32,542 nt of DNA from Candidatus Woesearchaeota archaeon (GTDB taxonomy: Archaea > Nanobdellota > Nanobdellia > Woesearchaeales > WJIZ01), in contig JAGVXW010000026.1 of NCBI GenBank assembly GCA_018303575.1, forward strand, positions 1-32,542. Direction: 5' to 3'. The notes under the pieces are model-generated. The model saw nothing but the letters and a program-made list of their open reading frames with translations, had not been told where the DNA came from and made no database searches. The position numbers and the translations under genes are program-made. Below, in pieces: positions 12,198 through 19,972 of this stretch (within the stretch, counting starts at the first letter, position 1; the number at the start of each line of letters is the position of its first letter).

Positions 12198-15125
12198 ATG
12201 ACTGACACAGCAGCGCAGGATCGCACCAAATCTCGCGAAATCGAGGAAGAAATGCGAGAGAGCTACCTCAATTATGCGATGTCTGTTATCGTTGGAAGGG
12301 CGCTGCCGGACGTGCGCGACGGCCTCAAACCAGTCCATAGGAGAATCCTCTACGCTATGAGCGAAATGGGGATGACACATAACAAACCGTTTAAGAAAAG
12401 CGCGAGAGTGGTTGGAACAGTTCTTGGCCAATACCACCCACATGGAGACACCGCTGTCTATGATGCCTTGGTGCGACTGGCCCAGGACTTTTCTCTGCGG
12501 TATCCTCTTATTCAAGGGCAGGGAAATTTCGGATGCTTCACTGGAGACATCAAAGTGCGGCTTGCGGACGGAAGGTCCCTTTCCTTCAAAGAGCTCATTC
12601 GAGAACATCTTCAAGGAAAGAAAAATTTTGCCTATACGATCAATGATGAAGGCAGAATAGAGATGGGCGAGATCCTGCACCCAAGGTTGACGAAGAGACA
12701 ACAGAGAATTTTGAAGATTCTTCTCGACAATGGAAAAGAAATTCGATGTACTCTTGACCATAAGTTCATGCTAAGGGATGGAACATACAAGGAGGCTCAG
12801 TATCTTACGCCGAATGATTCGCTCATGCCGCTCAATTTCAGACTTTCGACTGAAAAAAAAGAATCTGAACCGCTCATTATTGACTACGACCCAATTCCCT
12901 TAGCTGAAGTCTACAACCACAAGATCATTCAATTAAACTTCCTCGACAAAAGGGAAGATGTCTACGACCTCACGATTGCAGGAACCCATAATTTTGCACT
13001 CGCCGCAGGAATCTTCGTGCACAACTCTATAGATGGAGACAGTCCAGCGGCAATGAGATATACAGAATGTAGACTCCAGAAGATGGCCGAAGACTTGCTC
13101 GACGGCATCAACGAGGAGACTGTTGACTTCGTCGACAATTTCGACGGCAGCCTGAAGGAACCGGCTGTTCTGCCCTCGAAGATCCCGAACCTGCTCGTGA
13201 ACGGCAGCGCGGGCATCGCCGTCGGCATGGCGACGAGCATCCCGCCGCACAATCTGTCGGAGGTGGCTGACGCGATCGTCACGATGATCGACACTCCTGC
13301 CATCGACACCGCGGGGCTGCTGTCGCACATCCAGGGGCCCGACTTCCCCACCGGGGGCATCATCTGCGGGCGCAACGGCATCGTGAACGCGTACAGCACC
13401 GGCAGAGGCCGCATCATTGTGAGGGCGAAATATTCCGTCGAGCAACGGAAAGGGCGGCCTGCGCTCATCTTCACCGAGATTCCTTATCTTGTCAACAAGG
13501 CCGAGACCGTGGCGCAGATTGCGGATCTGGTTAGGGACAAGAAGATCATCGGAGTCTCTGATTTGCGGGATGAGTCTGACCGGGAAGGACTGCGCGTCGT
13601 CATCGAGCTGAAGCAGGACGCCAATCCTGAAGTTGTGGCGAACCAGCTGTTCCAGCATTCCCGGATGCAAGTGACGTTCAGCGTCATCTTGCTGGCGCTT
13701 GCCGGCAATCGTCCGCGGGTGCTCACGCTCCGGGAGCTGGTGGAGCAGCATCTCCTGCATCAAAAGGAAGTTGTGACGCGGAAAACGCGGTTTGAGCTCC
13801 GGAAATCAGAGGAGCGGGCGCACATCCTCGTGGGCATCATCACGGCGCTCAATGACGTCGACCGGGCTGTCAAGCTGATCAAGGAGAGCAAGGCGGTGCA
13901 GGACGCGCGGCTTGCGCTTATTTCTGCTTTTTCGCTCACTGAGATCCAGGCGAACGCCATTCTGGACTTGAAACTGCAGAAGCTCGCGACGCTGGAGCAG
14001 AAGAGCATCCGGGACGAGCACGCTTCGCTGGTGCGGAGGATTGCTGAGCTGAAAGGCATCCTCGCCGACGAGAAGAAAGTCTATGCCATCATCCGGGCTG
14101 AGACGCTGGAGATGAAGAAAGCGTACGGCGATGCCCGCAGGACTGAGATCTCCGGACAGGAGATGATGGAGCTGAACTATGAAGACTTGGTTGAGGAGCA
14201 GGACCAGGTTGTGACGATCACCGCGCGGGGCTACATCAAGCGCCAGCCTATCGACGCCTATCGGCAGCAGAAGAGGGGCGGCATCGGCATGGTAGCGGCG
14301 AACACGAAGGAGGAGGATGTCATCACCGACATCTTCATCGCGAACACGCATTCCTCCATCCTGTTCTTCACTGATAAAGGCAACGTGCACTGGCTCAAGT
14401 GCTATCTGATTCCCGAAGGAAGCAGGCAGGCGGCTGGGAAGGCCATTGTCAACCTGGTGCAGCTCGAGCATGGGGAGCACATCACGGCGCACATCCCTGT
14501 GAAGGAGTTCAGGGAAGGGCTTTACTTATCACTTGTGACGAAACAGGGCATCATTAAGAAAACGGCCTTGTCCGCGTTCGCCAACCCGCGCAAGGGCGGG
14601 ATCATCGCGATCAACCTGAACGACGAGGACAGGCTCATCGACGTGGTGCTGACGGACGGAACGAAACAGCTCTTGATTGCCACCAAGGATGGCATGGCGG
14701 TGAAATTCCACGAGGAGGATGCCCGGCCTGTCGGGCGGAACAGCATCGGGGTCAGGGGCATCCGGCTGCAGGGCAAGGATGAGGTCATCGGGGTTTGTAT
14801 CGCCGATGACAGCAAGACGCTTTTGACGCTGACTGAAAACGGCTATGGGAAGCGGAGCCCGGTCTCAGATTATCGCCTGATCAACCGCGGCGGCTCGGGA
14901 GTGATCAACATCATCACCAATGAGCGCAACGGCGGGGTAGTGGCTGTCATGCCTGTGGATGGGACCGAGCAGATTATGACGATCACGGGGCAGGGCATCG
15001 CGGCGCGCATGCCTGTCGACGGCATTTCTGTCATCGGAAGGAACACCCAGGGGGTGCGCATCATGAAGCTGCGCGAGGACGACAAGGTGGTGAGTGCCAC
15101 GAAGATCATCAGGGACGAGGCATAA
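12198..15125 (+). CDS. gyrA: DNA gyrase subunit A, interrupted by an in-frame intein
   Basis: The 975-residue precursor becomes an 811-residue gyrase A after removal of the intein at residues 113-276. The N-terminal winged-helix domain is canonical (YAMSVIVGRALPDVRDGLKP, then VHRRILYAM). The catalytic tyrosine is Tyr288 (AAMRYTECRL; Tyr124 after splicing). The C-terminal six-bladed DNA-wrapping domain has the GyrA box at about 689-696 (QQKRGGIG), which marks gyrase rather than topoisomerase IV. Gyrase introduces negative supercoils using ATP together with GyrB. No gyrB lies in this window. The THUMP methyltransferase follows after six bases. The 5' part, including the intein, is more AT-rich than the rest. 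Confidence 0.97.
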   Translation: MTDTAAQDRTKSREIEEEMRESYLNYAMSVIVGRALPDVRDGLKPVHRRILYAMSEMGMTHNKPFKKSARVVGTVLGQYHPHGDTAVYDALVRLAQDFSLRYPLIQGQGNFGCFTGDIKVRLADGRSLSFKELIREHLQGKKNFAYTINDEGRIEMGEILHPRLTKRQQRILKILLDNGKEIRCTLDHKFMLRDGTYKEAQYLTPNDSLMPLNFRLSTEKKESEPLIIDYDPIPLAEVYNHKIIQLNFLDKREDVYDLTIAGTHNFALAAGIFVHNSIDGDSPAAMRYTECRLQKMAEDLLDGINEETVDFVDNFDGSLKEPAVLPSKIPNLLVNGSAGIAVGMATSIPPHNLSEVADAIVTMIDTPAIDTAGLLSHIQGPDFPTGGIICGRNGIVNAYSTGRGRIIVRAKYSVEQRKGRPALIFTEIPYLVNKAETVAQIADLVRDKKIIGVSDLRDESDREGLRVVIELKQDANPEVVANQLFQHSRMQVTFSVILLALAGNRPRVLTLRELVEQHLLHQKEVVTRKTRFELRKSEERAHILVGIITALNDVDRAVKLIKESKAVQDARLALISAFSLTEIQANAILDLKLQKLATLEQKSIRDEHASLVRRIAELKGILADEKKVYAIIRAETLEMKKAYGDARRTEISGQEMMELNYEDLVEEQDQVVTITARGYIKRQPIDAYRQQKRGGIGMVAANTKEEDVITDIFIANTHSSILFFTDKGNVHWLKCYLIPEGSRQAAGKAIVNLVQLEHGEHITAHIPVKEFREGLYLSLVTKQGIIKKTALSAFANPRKGGIIAINLNDEDRLIDVVLTDGTKQLLIATKDGMAVKFHEEDARPVGRNSIGVRGIRLQGKDEVIGVCIADDSKTLLTLTENGYGKRSPVSDYRLINRGGSGVINIITNERNGGVVAVMPVDGTEQIMTITGQGIAARMPVDGISVIGRNTQGVRIMKLREDDKVVSATKIIRDEA
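12534..13025 (+). mobile_element. Mini-intein inside GyrA
   Basis: The 164-residue intein starts with Cys (CFTGDIKVRLADGRSLS, block A) and ends GIFVHN before extein Ser277. Block B is seen as IRCTLDHKFML with the Thr and His of the splicing centre. Block F is EDVYDLTIAGTHNFAL, and block G is the terminal His-Asn. Only about 50 residues lie between blocks B and F, and no LAGLIDADG motif is present, so the homing endonuclease is absent. All splicing residues (Cys1, His, Asn164, Ser+1) are kept, so self-splicing is expected. The insertion lies between GNFG and SIDGD. Confidence 0.95.
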
Positions 15126-15131
15126 GATTCG

Positions 15132-16223
15132 ATGAAAGGCCTCGCCATCTGCAATATTGGGATCGAGGATGTGGCTGCGCTGGATGTCAAGGAGCTTCTT
15201 TCTCAAGAGGCGCAAGTGGGGAAGGGGTTTGTAACATTTGACATTGCGTCTCACGCTGACTTGTGCAAGCTCTGCTACTGGGGACAAAGCGTGTCAAAGG
15301 CGCTTCTTGTGCTCGAGGAATATGGTTTCGATTCCCTGGACGAATTGGAAAAGAAGATTCAGAAGAATACTTTGGATGCATGGCTCACGCCGGGAAGAAC
15401 GTTCCGGGTGGACGTGTCCTCCCACGACGAGATTGATACGCAGGATTTGAGGGGGATCGTCGGCGGGGTGCTGCTTGAGGCGGGGGCGAAGTCTCATGTG
15501 GATCTCACGAATCCCGATGTCCTGGTGCATGTGTTCATTTCGGGGAAAAAGGCGTTTTTGGGTGTGGATTTCTCGGGAATTGATTTGAGCAAGCGCACCT
15601 ACCGCATCTACTCCAACCCCCGGGCAATCAAGGCCACGATCGCTTACGCGCTCGTCCGGCTGACTGGATATACTGGAAAAGAGACGTTCGTCGATCCCTT
15701 TTGCCTCGTGGGGTCGATTCCGATCGAGGCCGCGCTCTGGGCGTGCAGGTATCCGGTGAGGTTCTTCAACCAGGAGGAGCTGGCTTTCCTGAAGTTCATG
15801 AGCTTCGATTTCGAAAAGCATTCTGAGAAAGACGTTCAGATCATCGCCATCGACAGCCAGTTCAGGAACGTGGATTCCGCGAAGAAGAACGCGAAGATCG
15901 CCGGCGTGAACAAGGAGATCCAGTTCTCGCGGCAGGATGTCGGATGGCTGGATGTGAAGTTCAAGAAAGGGGAGGCAGAGCTGATCGCGACGGCGCTGCC
16001 GACGCTGACAAAGGAAGCGCACACCCGTGCCTACCTGAAAATCATCAAGGAATTCTTCCACCAGGCCGCGTATGTGCTCGCGAAGGTAGGCAGGATGGCG
16101 GTGTGCACGAAGAATCCTGAGGTTGTGAAGAAAGAGGCGGCTGAGAATGGGTTTATCGTGAAGGAGGAGAGGAAGGTGTGGCAGGGGAAGGAGGAATTGT
16201 GTATTCTGGTATTTTCTAGATGA
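15132..16223 (+). CDS. THUMP-domain RNA methyltransferase-like protein with degenerate motifs
   Basis: This 363-residue protein has the layout of archaeal tRNA guanosine-N2 methyltransferases of the Trm14/TrmN type: an N-terminal ferredoxin-like region, a THUMP domain ending FLGVDFSGIDLSKRTYRIYS (about 142-161), and a Rossmann methyltransferase domain. The SAM motif reads DPFCLVGSIPIEAAL (188-202) where the family normally has DPMCGSGT. The catalytic NPPY/DPPY motif appears replaced by ATALPTLTK (287-295). It may therefore be an altered or inactive enzyme, or use another substrate. It follows gyrA closely and is probably co-transcribed. A 12-base-pair terminator-like hairpin follows the stop. 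Confidence 0.82.
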   Translation: MKGLAICNIGIEDVAALDVKELLSQEAQVGKGFVTFDIASHADLCKLCYWGQSVSKALLVLEEYGFDSLDELEKKIQKNTLDAWLTPGRTFRVDVSSHDEIDTQDLRGIVGGVLLEAGAKSHVDLTNPDVLVHVFISGKKAFLGVDFSGIDLSKRTYRIYSNPRAIKATIAYALVRLTGYTGKETFVDPFCLVGSIPIEAALWACRYPVRFFNQEELAFLKFMSFDFEKHSEKDVQIIAIDSQFRNVDSAKKNAKIAGVNKEIQFSRQDVGWLDVKFKKGEAELIATALPTLTKEAHTRAYLKIIKEFFHQAAYVLAKVGRMAVCTKNPEVVKKEAAENGFIVKEERKVWQGKEELCILVFSR

Positions 16224-16227
16224 CTTG

Positions 16228-16255
16228 TCAAAAACCACCCGCTGGTGGTTTTTGA
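16228..16255 (+). terminator. Terminator-like hairpin after the gyrA operon
   Basis: TCAAAAACCACC (16228-16239) pairs perfectly with GGTGGTTTTTGA (16244-16255) around a four-base loop, only four bases after the methyltransferase stop. The T-run in the second arm would give an archaeal oligo-U terminator. A second, longer inverted repeat (CGGAAATCGC near 16261, GCGATTTCGG near 16312) follows before the next gene. Confidence 0.65.
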
Positions 16256-16364
16256 GCATGCTCGGAAATCGCTCGCTTACCATACACTGAAGCGATATGG
16301 CTTGCGCTTCGGCGATTTCGGACATGTCAATAAAATACTTAAAAGAAGTTCATTTCTCATCCTT

Positions 16365-16805
16365 ATGAATCCTGCTGAGCGTCCTATCCGAAACGGCAGA
16401 TCTTGGGGCACTTATCTTTTATTTGGAATTCTTGGACTTGGCCCAGCTTATTTTGCATTACACGCGGTAGTGGGATACAGAAATCAATGCATAAACGAGA
16501 GACATACGTCTTTCGCATCCGTAGATGAGTTGGAGGCCTGCCTTTCGCAAGAGAAGCGGACCTTGGGGCTTGAGGATTTGACTCTCCCCTGGGGTTTCAG
16601 CGATAGGGTCGACGTGGCAGGGACGCTTTACAATAACGATAAGGAAGAGTATAGCCTCATTTTCAATGGGATGCCTAATCGAGCGAATGTGAGACATGAG
16701 TTATGGCATGTCTATGAGATAAAAAACGGCATTCTTCGCGAACCCATTTTGCCATTCCAAGACCTTCTTGCGGAGTGGCGAGCGGCGAATCATGCTGATA
16801 GATAG
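16365..16805 (+). CDS. Small membrane-anchored HExxH protein
   Basis: This 146-residue protein starts at the ATG at 16365, about 27 bases after the TATA-like ACTTAAAAG. The frame extends upstream to 16245, but that stretch overlaps the terminator hairpins and does not look coding. One membrane helix lies at about 14-37 (WGTYLLFGILGLGPAYFALH). The C-terminal part has RHELWHVYE, with HELWH at 111-115 matching the zinc-binding HExxH motif of metallopeptidases. The protein is much shorter than known peptidase families, and I cannot identify the third ligand with confidence. It could be a minimal metallopeptidase-like protein or a coincidental motif. Confidence 0.6.
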   Translation: MNPAERPIRNGRSWGTYLLFGILGLGPAYFALHAVVGYRNQCINERHTSFASVDELEACLSQEKRTLGLEDLTLPWGFSDRVDVAGTLYNNDKEEYSLIFNGMPNRANVRHELWHVYEIKNGILREPILPFQDLLAEWRAANHADR

Positions 16806-16836
16806 GTGACTCAGATAGATTATAGAAACCGCTTCT

Positions 16837-17211
16837 TTATCTTCCCAAATATTCGACATCCCTCATGCCCTTGAATCCGGGGTCGCCTGTGACAAGCTTC
16901 AGCTTATGCGCTTTCGCGGATTCGTAGATGAGAGAGTCGCCTAATCCTAATTTCTGCTTCGCGTTGAATTTCGCTGCATTGAGCGCAATGGTCGCGTCAA
17001 CGGGAATGACAAAGGAGTTTGCGAGCATCCACCTCACCATTTTATCTGCGTCCGCCTCACTCTTGTTGAGGATGGCAAACTTGTAGACTTCAGCGAGGTT
17101 AATAACGCTAATAAACACCATTCCCTCATTGAGATACTTCTCTATCGCAGCGGCTGCTTTTCCGTCTATGAAGTACTCAATCCAGCACCAAGAATCAACT
17201 AAAACGGTCAA
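16837..17211 (-). CDS. PIN-domain toxin (VapC-like)
   Basis: This 124-residue protein has the PIN ribonuclease fold with its acidic metal site: Asp6 (VLVDSWCW), Glu41 (NLAEVY), Asp92 (GLGDSLIYE) and Asp110 (VTGDPGF). VapC-type PIN toxins cut tRNA or rRNA. Its start overlaps the end of the antitoxin-like gene by 17 bases, as in VapBC operons. It converges on the HExxH gene. All expected acidic residues are present, so it should be active. Confidence 0.92.
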   Translation of the reverse strand: MTVLVDSWCWIEYFIDGKAAAAIEKYLNEGMVFISVINLAEVYKFAILNKSEADADKMVRWMLANSFVIPVDATIALNAAKFNAKQKLGLGDSLIYESAKAHKLKLVTGDPGFKGMRDVEYLGR

Positions 17212-17395
17212 TCTGGTCCTCTCTCCTGAATTCCGGCATCCCTGGAAAGGCTCCTCTCATAGACTTCATCGGTTTCTTGATTTTTGCGATCATCTCTTTA
17301 AGGGTCTCATCGAAATTCGATGCCCCATATTCCTCTTTCAAGCTCGAGAGCATGAAGTGGGTGTCCTCTTGAATAGCAATGGTGGTTGTTGCCAT
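17195..17395 (-). CDS. VapB-type antitoxin
   Basis: This 66-residue protein starts with a short beta strand and helix (TTTIAIQEDTHFMLSSLKEE) and NFDETLKEMIAKIKK. This fits the ribbon-helix-helix-like archaeal antitoxins (DUF217/VapB type), with a basic, proline-containing C-terminal tail (GAFPGMPEFRREDQ) for toxin binding. It precedes the PIN gene with a 17-base overlap. A TATA-like GATTTATA at 17421-17428 lies about 29 bases upstream of its ATG, so the operon message is probably leaderless. Confidence 0.82.
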   Translation of the reverse strand: MATTTIAIQEDTHFMLSSLKEEYGASNFDETLKEMIAKIKKPMKSMRGAFPGMPEFRREDQIDRFS

Positions 17396-17420
17396 ACTTC
17401 ATAGAATATAACTTATAATA

Positions 17421-17428
17421 TATAAATC
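17421..17428 (-). promoter_or_regulatory. TATA-like box for the vapBC-type operon
   Basis: The minus strand reads GATTTATA about 29 bases before the antitoxin ATG. It lies back-to-back with the RNase P RNA promoter, so the two units diverge from a 70-base AT-rich region. Confidence 0.6.
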
Positions 17429-17439
17429 TTTCGCCAGTT

Positions 17440-17449
17440 GTTTTATATA
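17440..17449 (+). promoter_or_regulatory. TATA-like box for RNase P RNA
   Basis: GTTTTATATA is centred about 28 bases before the predicted RNA 5' end at 17472. Confidence 0.6.
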
Positions 17450-17471
17450 CTTCCTTTGACTTCTTCTTTAT

Positions 17472-17788
17472 GCGGGACAGGCACTTAGCTAACGGATGGA
17501 AACATCTGAGGAAAGTCCGCCCTCCCCTCGAAAGAGGACAAAGCCACCCTTTGGGATCCGGCAACGGATGGCAACCGCACAGAAACGAGACCCCCTCGGT
17601 CTAGGATGAGGCACGCGAAGGTTCCGGCAACGGAACTCAGTTAACCTGCCGACGTTGTCCGAGGAATGGCTAAAACGGCGAGCCCTGGCTGGAGCAAGTC
17701 ATTCGACGCTTAGTTCAATGCTAAGGAGGCCATCGAAGCACTCGCTTGGTAACGGGCCTTACAGAAGGCGGCTTATCCCTGTCCTGCG
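17472..17788 (+). ncRNA. rnpB: RNase P RNA, archaeal type
   Basis: This is the catalytic RNA that matures tRNA 5' ends. The ends pair as helix P1 (GCGGGACAGG at 17472-17481 with CCTGTCCTGC at 17778-17787, one G-U pair). The universally conserved core is present: CTGAGGAAAGTCCGCC near 17505-17520, GCACAGAAACGAGACC in the middle, and TTACAGAAGGCGGCTTAT near 17759-17776, which forms the P4 pseudoknot strands with the first block. The length of about 317 bases is normal for archaea. It has its own promoter and lies between a toxin-antitoxin operon and a repeat protein. Confidence 0.96.
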
Positions 17789-17803
17789 CCTTTCTTTCAG
17801 AGG

Positions 17804-17813
17804 GTTTATAAGA
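17804..17813 (+). promoter_or_regulatory. TATA-like box for gene at 17835
   Basis: GTTTATAAGA lies about 27 bases before the ATG at 17835, so a leaderless transcript is likely. Confidence 0.6.
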
Positions 17814-17834
17814 TAAAAAAGACTCCCGTCAGGC

Positions 17835-18896
17835 ATGCCTATTGAAGATGGAGGAGCGGCGGTAAGCTTCCGAAACGACAAGGACCTCTATAGCGCATAT
17901 CAGAGTGGGCGGGCTCCTGCTGGCGTGACCGCGATGCGGCTGTTTTCCGCGATCCACAACAAGGGAAGCCCGCAGGAAGCTTTGGAGTTCGCATTTGGGG
18001 CTGATGTCCTTCCCCTCTACCTTGCCATCTGGGAAGCGAGCGGCCTCAAGCTGGGGTTTGTCCCTGGGAACATAGTCTTTGCGCAATCGAGGGAGGGGCA
18101 GACACGATTCGGACCTCCAGAGATTCTCCGGGAGCGCGTGCGATTACGGATGGAAGCGCTCGCCCAGACGCCGAAGGAGCATGGGCAGCTTGCGGACGCG
18201 TATGTGCGGACCGGCCTTGAGCAAGAAGCTATTCCACACTACGAACGCGCGTTCAGATTACAGGATTGCGCCACGCTCGCAAGAAGGAAAGGAGATCTGC
18301 CTCTTGCCGCTGCCTACGCAAGAGATCATGCCCAGAATACAAGGCAGGAAGCGGACTATCGCTGGGCTGGGGGATTGGAGGAGGAGGCGGGGAATTTCGA
18401 CGGCGCCTGGGGACTGTACCATATGGGCATGGCACCGGTGGACGCGCTCCGCGCGAAAGCCAGAGCTCTCCATGCTTCGGGAAGGGCCGAGGATGCTGTC
18501 TCCGTCTATCGCGACGGCCTTAAGGCATTCGTGGCTGTCGGGATGGCCGAACATGATAAACAAACCAGGAACGTCCCTTGCAAGCTTAGGTCGTCAGTAC
18601 CCGGCGCCGAGGTGCTCACCTTCCTCCTTTGGCTCAGCGGCAAAGAGCCAGAACCGAAAGTGGAGAGGAGGACATGCCCTGACCTGGCTGAAATCGTGTA
18701 TCGTCTGATCTGGGGAGAGGCCGAGGTGGCGAGTAAGCATAGCCTTCCACAGGTATACGAGTTCCTTGCCGTGGAGTCACAGCGGTACCGGGAAGCGGCC
18801 AAGCGGACGAAGCGAAATCCGGTCGAAAAAATTCTTGATTGGATGCGGGAGCGGCTGGGGCTCAGGCATCCGCCGCTCTACGCCGTGGGGCGGTAG
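17835..18896 (+). CDS. TPR-like helical repeat protein of unknown function
   Basis: This 353-residue protein has, from about residue 100 to 230, repeated helix pairs with tetratricopeptide-like character (QLADAYVRTGLEQEAIPHYE, then RAFRLQ; ARRKGDLPLAAAYARDHAQN; ALHASGRAEDAVSVYRDGL). The N-terminal 95 residues and the C-terminal 120 residues are unassigned, and there is no membrane segment or signal. Such repeats usually bind peptides or hold complexes together. It has its own TATA box after the RNase P RNA gene, and its stop overlaps the promoter of the secG gene. No close family is recognised. Confidence 0.75.
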   Translation: MPIEDGGAAVSFRNDKDLYSAYQSGRAPAGVTAMRLFSAIHNKGSPQEALEFAFGADVLPLYLAIWEASGLKLGFVPGNIVFAQSREGQTRFGPPEILRERVRLRMEALAQTPKEHGQLADAYVRTGLEQEAIPHYERAFRLQDCATLARRKGDLPLAAAYARDHAQNTRQEADYRWAGGLEEEAGNFDGAWGLYHMGMAPVDALRAKARALHASGRAEDAVSVYRDGLKAFVAVGMAEHDKQTRNVPCKLRSSVPGAEVLTFLLWLSGKEPEPKVERRTCPDLAEIVYRLIWGEAEVASKHSLPQVYEFLAVESQRYREAAKRTKRNPVEKILDWMRERLGLRHPPLYAVGR

Positions 18897-18927
18897 GTTT
18901 TTAAACATCTTGGGCTTTCTTTGGGGC

Positions 18928-19101
18928 ATGGCGCAGGACCGGGTGCAGATGCCGTCGGGCATGGGCGGGCTTGTCAGATATTTCGACGAGTACAAGAGCA
19001 AGATCGTCCTCAAGCCGGGGCATATCATCCTGCTGTGCGTCATCGTCATCCTCATCATGGCATTCTTATATATCTACGGCAATCGACTTCTCGGACTATG
19101 A
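18928..19101 (+). CDS. secG: Preprotein translocase Sec61-beta/SecG subunit
   Basis: This 57-residue protein has the typical archaeal Sec61-beta layout: a short cytosolic N-terminus with MPSGMGGLVRYFDEYKSKIV and a single C-terminal membrane helix (PGHIILLCVIVILIMAFLYI). It is the small accessory subunit of the SecYE protein-conducting channel. The ATG at 18928 is about 27 bases after the TATA-like GGTTTTTAAAC (18896-18905), which decides the start. Its stop overlaps the first codon of the NAC gene (ATGA), linking export and nascent-chain binding in one operon. Confidence 0.9.
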   Translation: MAQDRVQMPSGMGGLVRYFDEYKSKIVLKPGHIILLCVIVILIMAFLYIYGNRLLGL

Positions 19102-19166
19102 TTCCCGGCATGAACCCGCGGATGATGAAGCAGGCCATGAAGCGCATGGGCATGGAGCAGGACTGA
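19098..19166 (+). pseudogene. N-terminal piece of NAC, ends in an in-frame stop
   Basis: The 22-residue frame reads MIPGMNPRMMKQAMKRMGME then QD before a TGA. It matches the usual methionine-rich, basic start of archaeal nascent polypeptide-associated complex proteins. The continuation expected in the family (an acidic linker followed by EVIIRT) is found in the next frame, where TEVIIRT reads across the stop. Either a one-base frameshift, a sequence error or recoding separates the two parts. Confidence 0.7.
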
Positions 19167-19167
19167 A

Positions 19168-19431
19168 GTGATTATCCGCACTCCCGAGAAGGAGATTGTG
19201 TTTTCGCAGCCGAGCGTCGCGAAAGTGCAGATGATGGGGCAGGAATCGTGGCAGATCACGGGAGAGTATGAGGAAAGATCCCTTGAATCGGCCGTCGAGA
19301 TCAGCGAAGAGGATGTCAAGACTGTGATGGAACAGACGCATAAATCAGAAGAAGAGGCCAGGAAGGCGATTGAGAATCATAAGGGGGATTTGGCTGCGGC
19401 GATTCTGGAATTGTCTGGGAGTTCTGAATAA
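19168..19431 (+). CDS. nac: Nascent polypeptide-associated complex protein (NAC), main part
   Basis: This 87-residue frame starts at a GTG and contains the NAC beta-barrel (IIRTPEKEIVFSQPSVAKVQ, QESWQITGEYEERSL). A C-terminal UBA domain follows (ISEEDVKTVMEQTHKSEEEA then RKAIENHKGDLAAAILEL). NAC binds emerging nascent chains at the ribosome as a homodimer. The usual N-terminal ribosome-binding segment lies upstream in another frame (19098-19166). The GTG could serve as a restart because AGCAGGAC precedes it. The gene follows secG with an ATGA overlap. Confidence 0.9.
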   Translation: MIIRTPEKEIVFSQPSVAKVQMMGQESWQITGEYEERSLESAVEISEEDVKTVMEQTHKSEEEARKAIENHKGDLAAAILELSGSSE

Positions 19432-19456
19432 AAATAAGGAATAAAAAAGAAAAAAA

Positions 19457-19792
19457 TCACTTGCTCTTCGCGATCTCAAAGAGCGACTTAATCGCGACGA
19501 TGCCAGCCGCGGGGCCGACGAACGTCACGACATTCTGCAGCATGTTGCGCACGACTTCCATAGGCACGACCAGCGCGAGGCTTGAAGCGCTCACGACGAA
19601 CGCCACGGACGCGAGCAGGAAGTTGTGGGTCTCGTGGCCCGCGACATTGAGCAGCCCGACTACCAGCCCCAAGAACGCCAGGAGCCAAACAAGAGTAGGC
19701 CCCGCCGCGCTCACGAACCCGGCAATCACCGCAACCACAAGGCCGACGATAAACGCCCATCGGCCGATCAGTTCCATGTTCATTGCTGCCAT
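19457..19792 (-). CDS. Small polytopic membrane protein
   Basis: This 111-residue protein has three to four hydrophobic helices: about 10-30 (RWAFIVGLVVAVIAGFVSAA), 32-50 (TLVWLLAFLGLVVGLLNV), 58-77 (NFLLASVAFVVSASSLALVV) and a weaker one at 84-106. A histidine-containing loop (AGHETHNF) lies between the second and third. A perfect ribosome site GGAGGTG precedes the ATG, and a TATA-like TATTTTTATAAG lies at 19839-19850. I do not know its function. The strong signals suggest a well-expressed protein. Confidence 0.78.
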   Translation of the reverse strand: MAAMNMELIGRWAFIVGLVVAVIAGFVSAAGPTLVWLLAFLGLVVGLLNVAGHETHNFLLASVAFVVSASSLALVVPMEVVRNMLQNVVTFVGPAAGIVAIKSLFEIAKSK

Positions 19793-19972
19793 ATGGCTTT
19801 CACCTCCAAAGCTTTGGCATGGCTTCTTGGGATTGCCGCTTATAAAAATATTGCCTTTTTTTCCCGCCGGATTTTCGCGTTTTCGCCTCTCTATATTTAT
19901 ATCCTATACCGAAATTATTAAATACATATACCTTTTAGATACCTTTTTAATACCTCTAGATGCAGGAAGCAC

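Noticed and set aside
12057..12761. Minus-strand open frame of 234 codons across the gyrA start and intein
   Set aside because: It covers the gyrA promoter and coding region in antisense, and gyrA and the intein are unambiguous.
15294..16325. Minus-strand open frame of 343 codons opposite the THUMP methyltransferase
   Set aside because: The sense strand has clear THUMP and methyltransferase features; the antisense product is Leu/Arg/His-rich without motifs.
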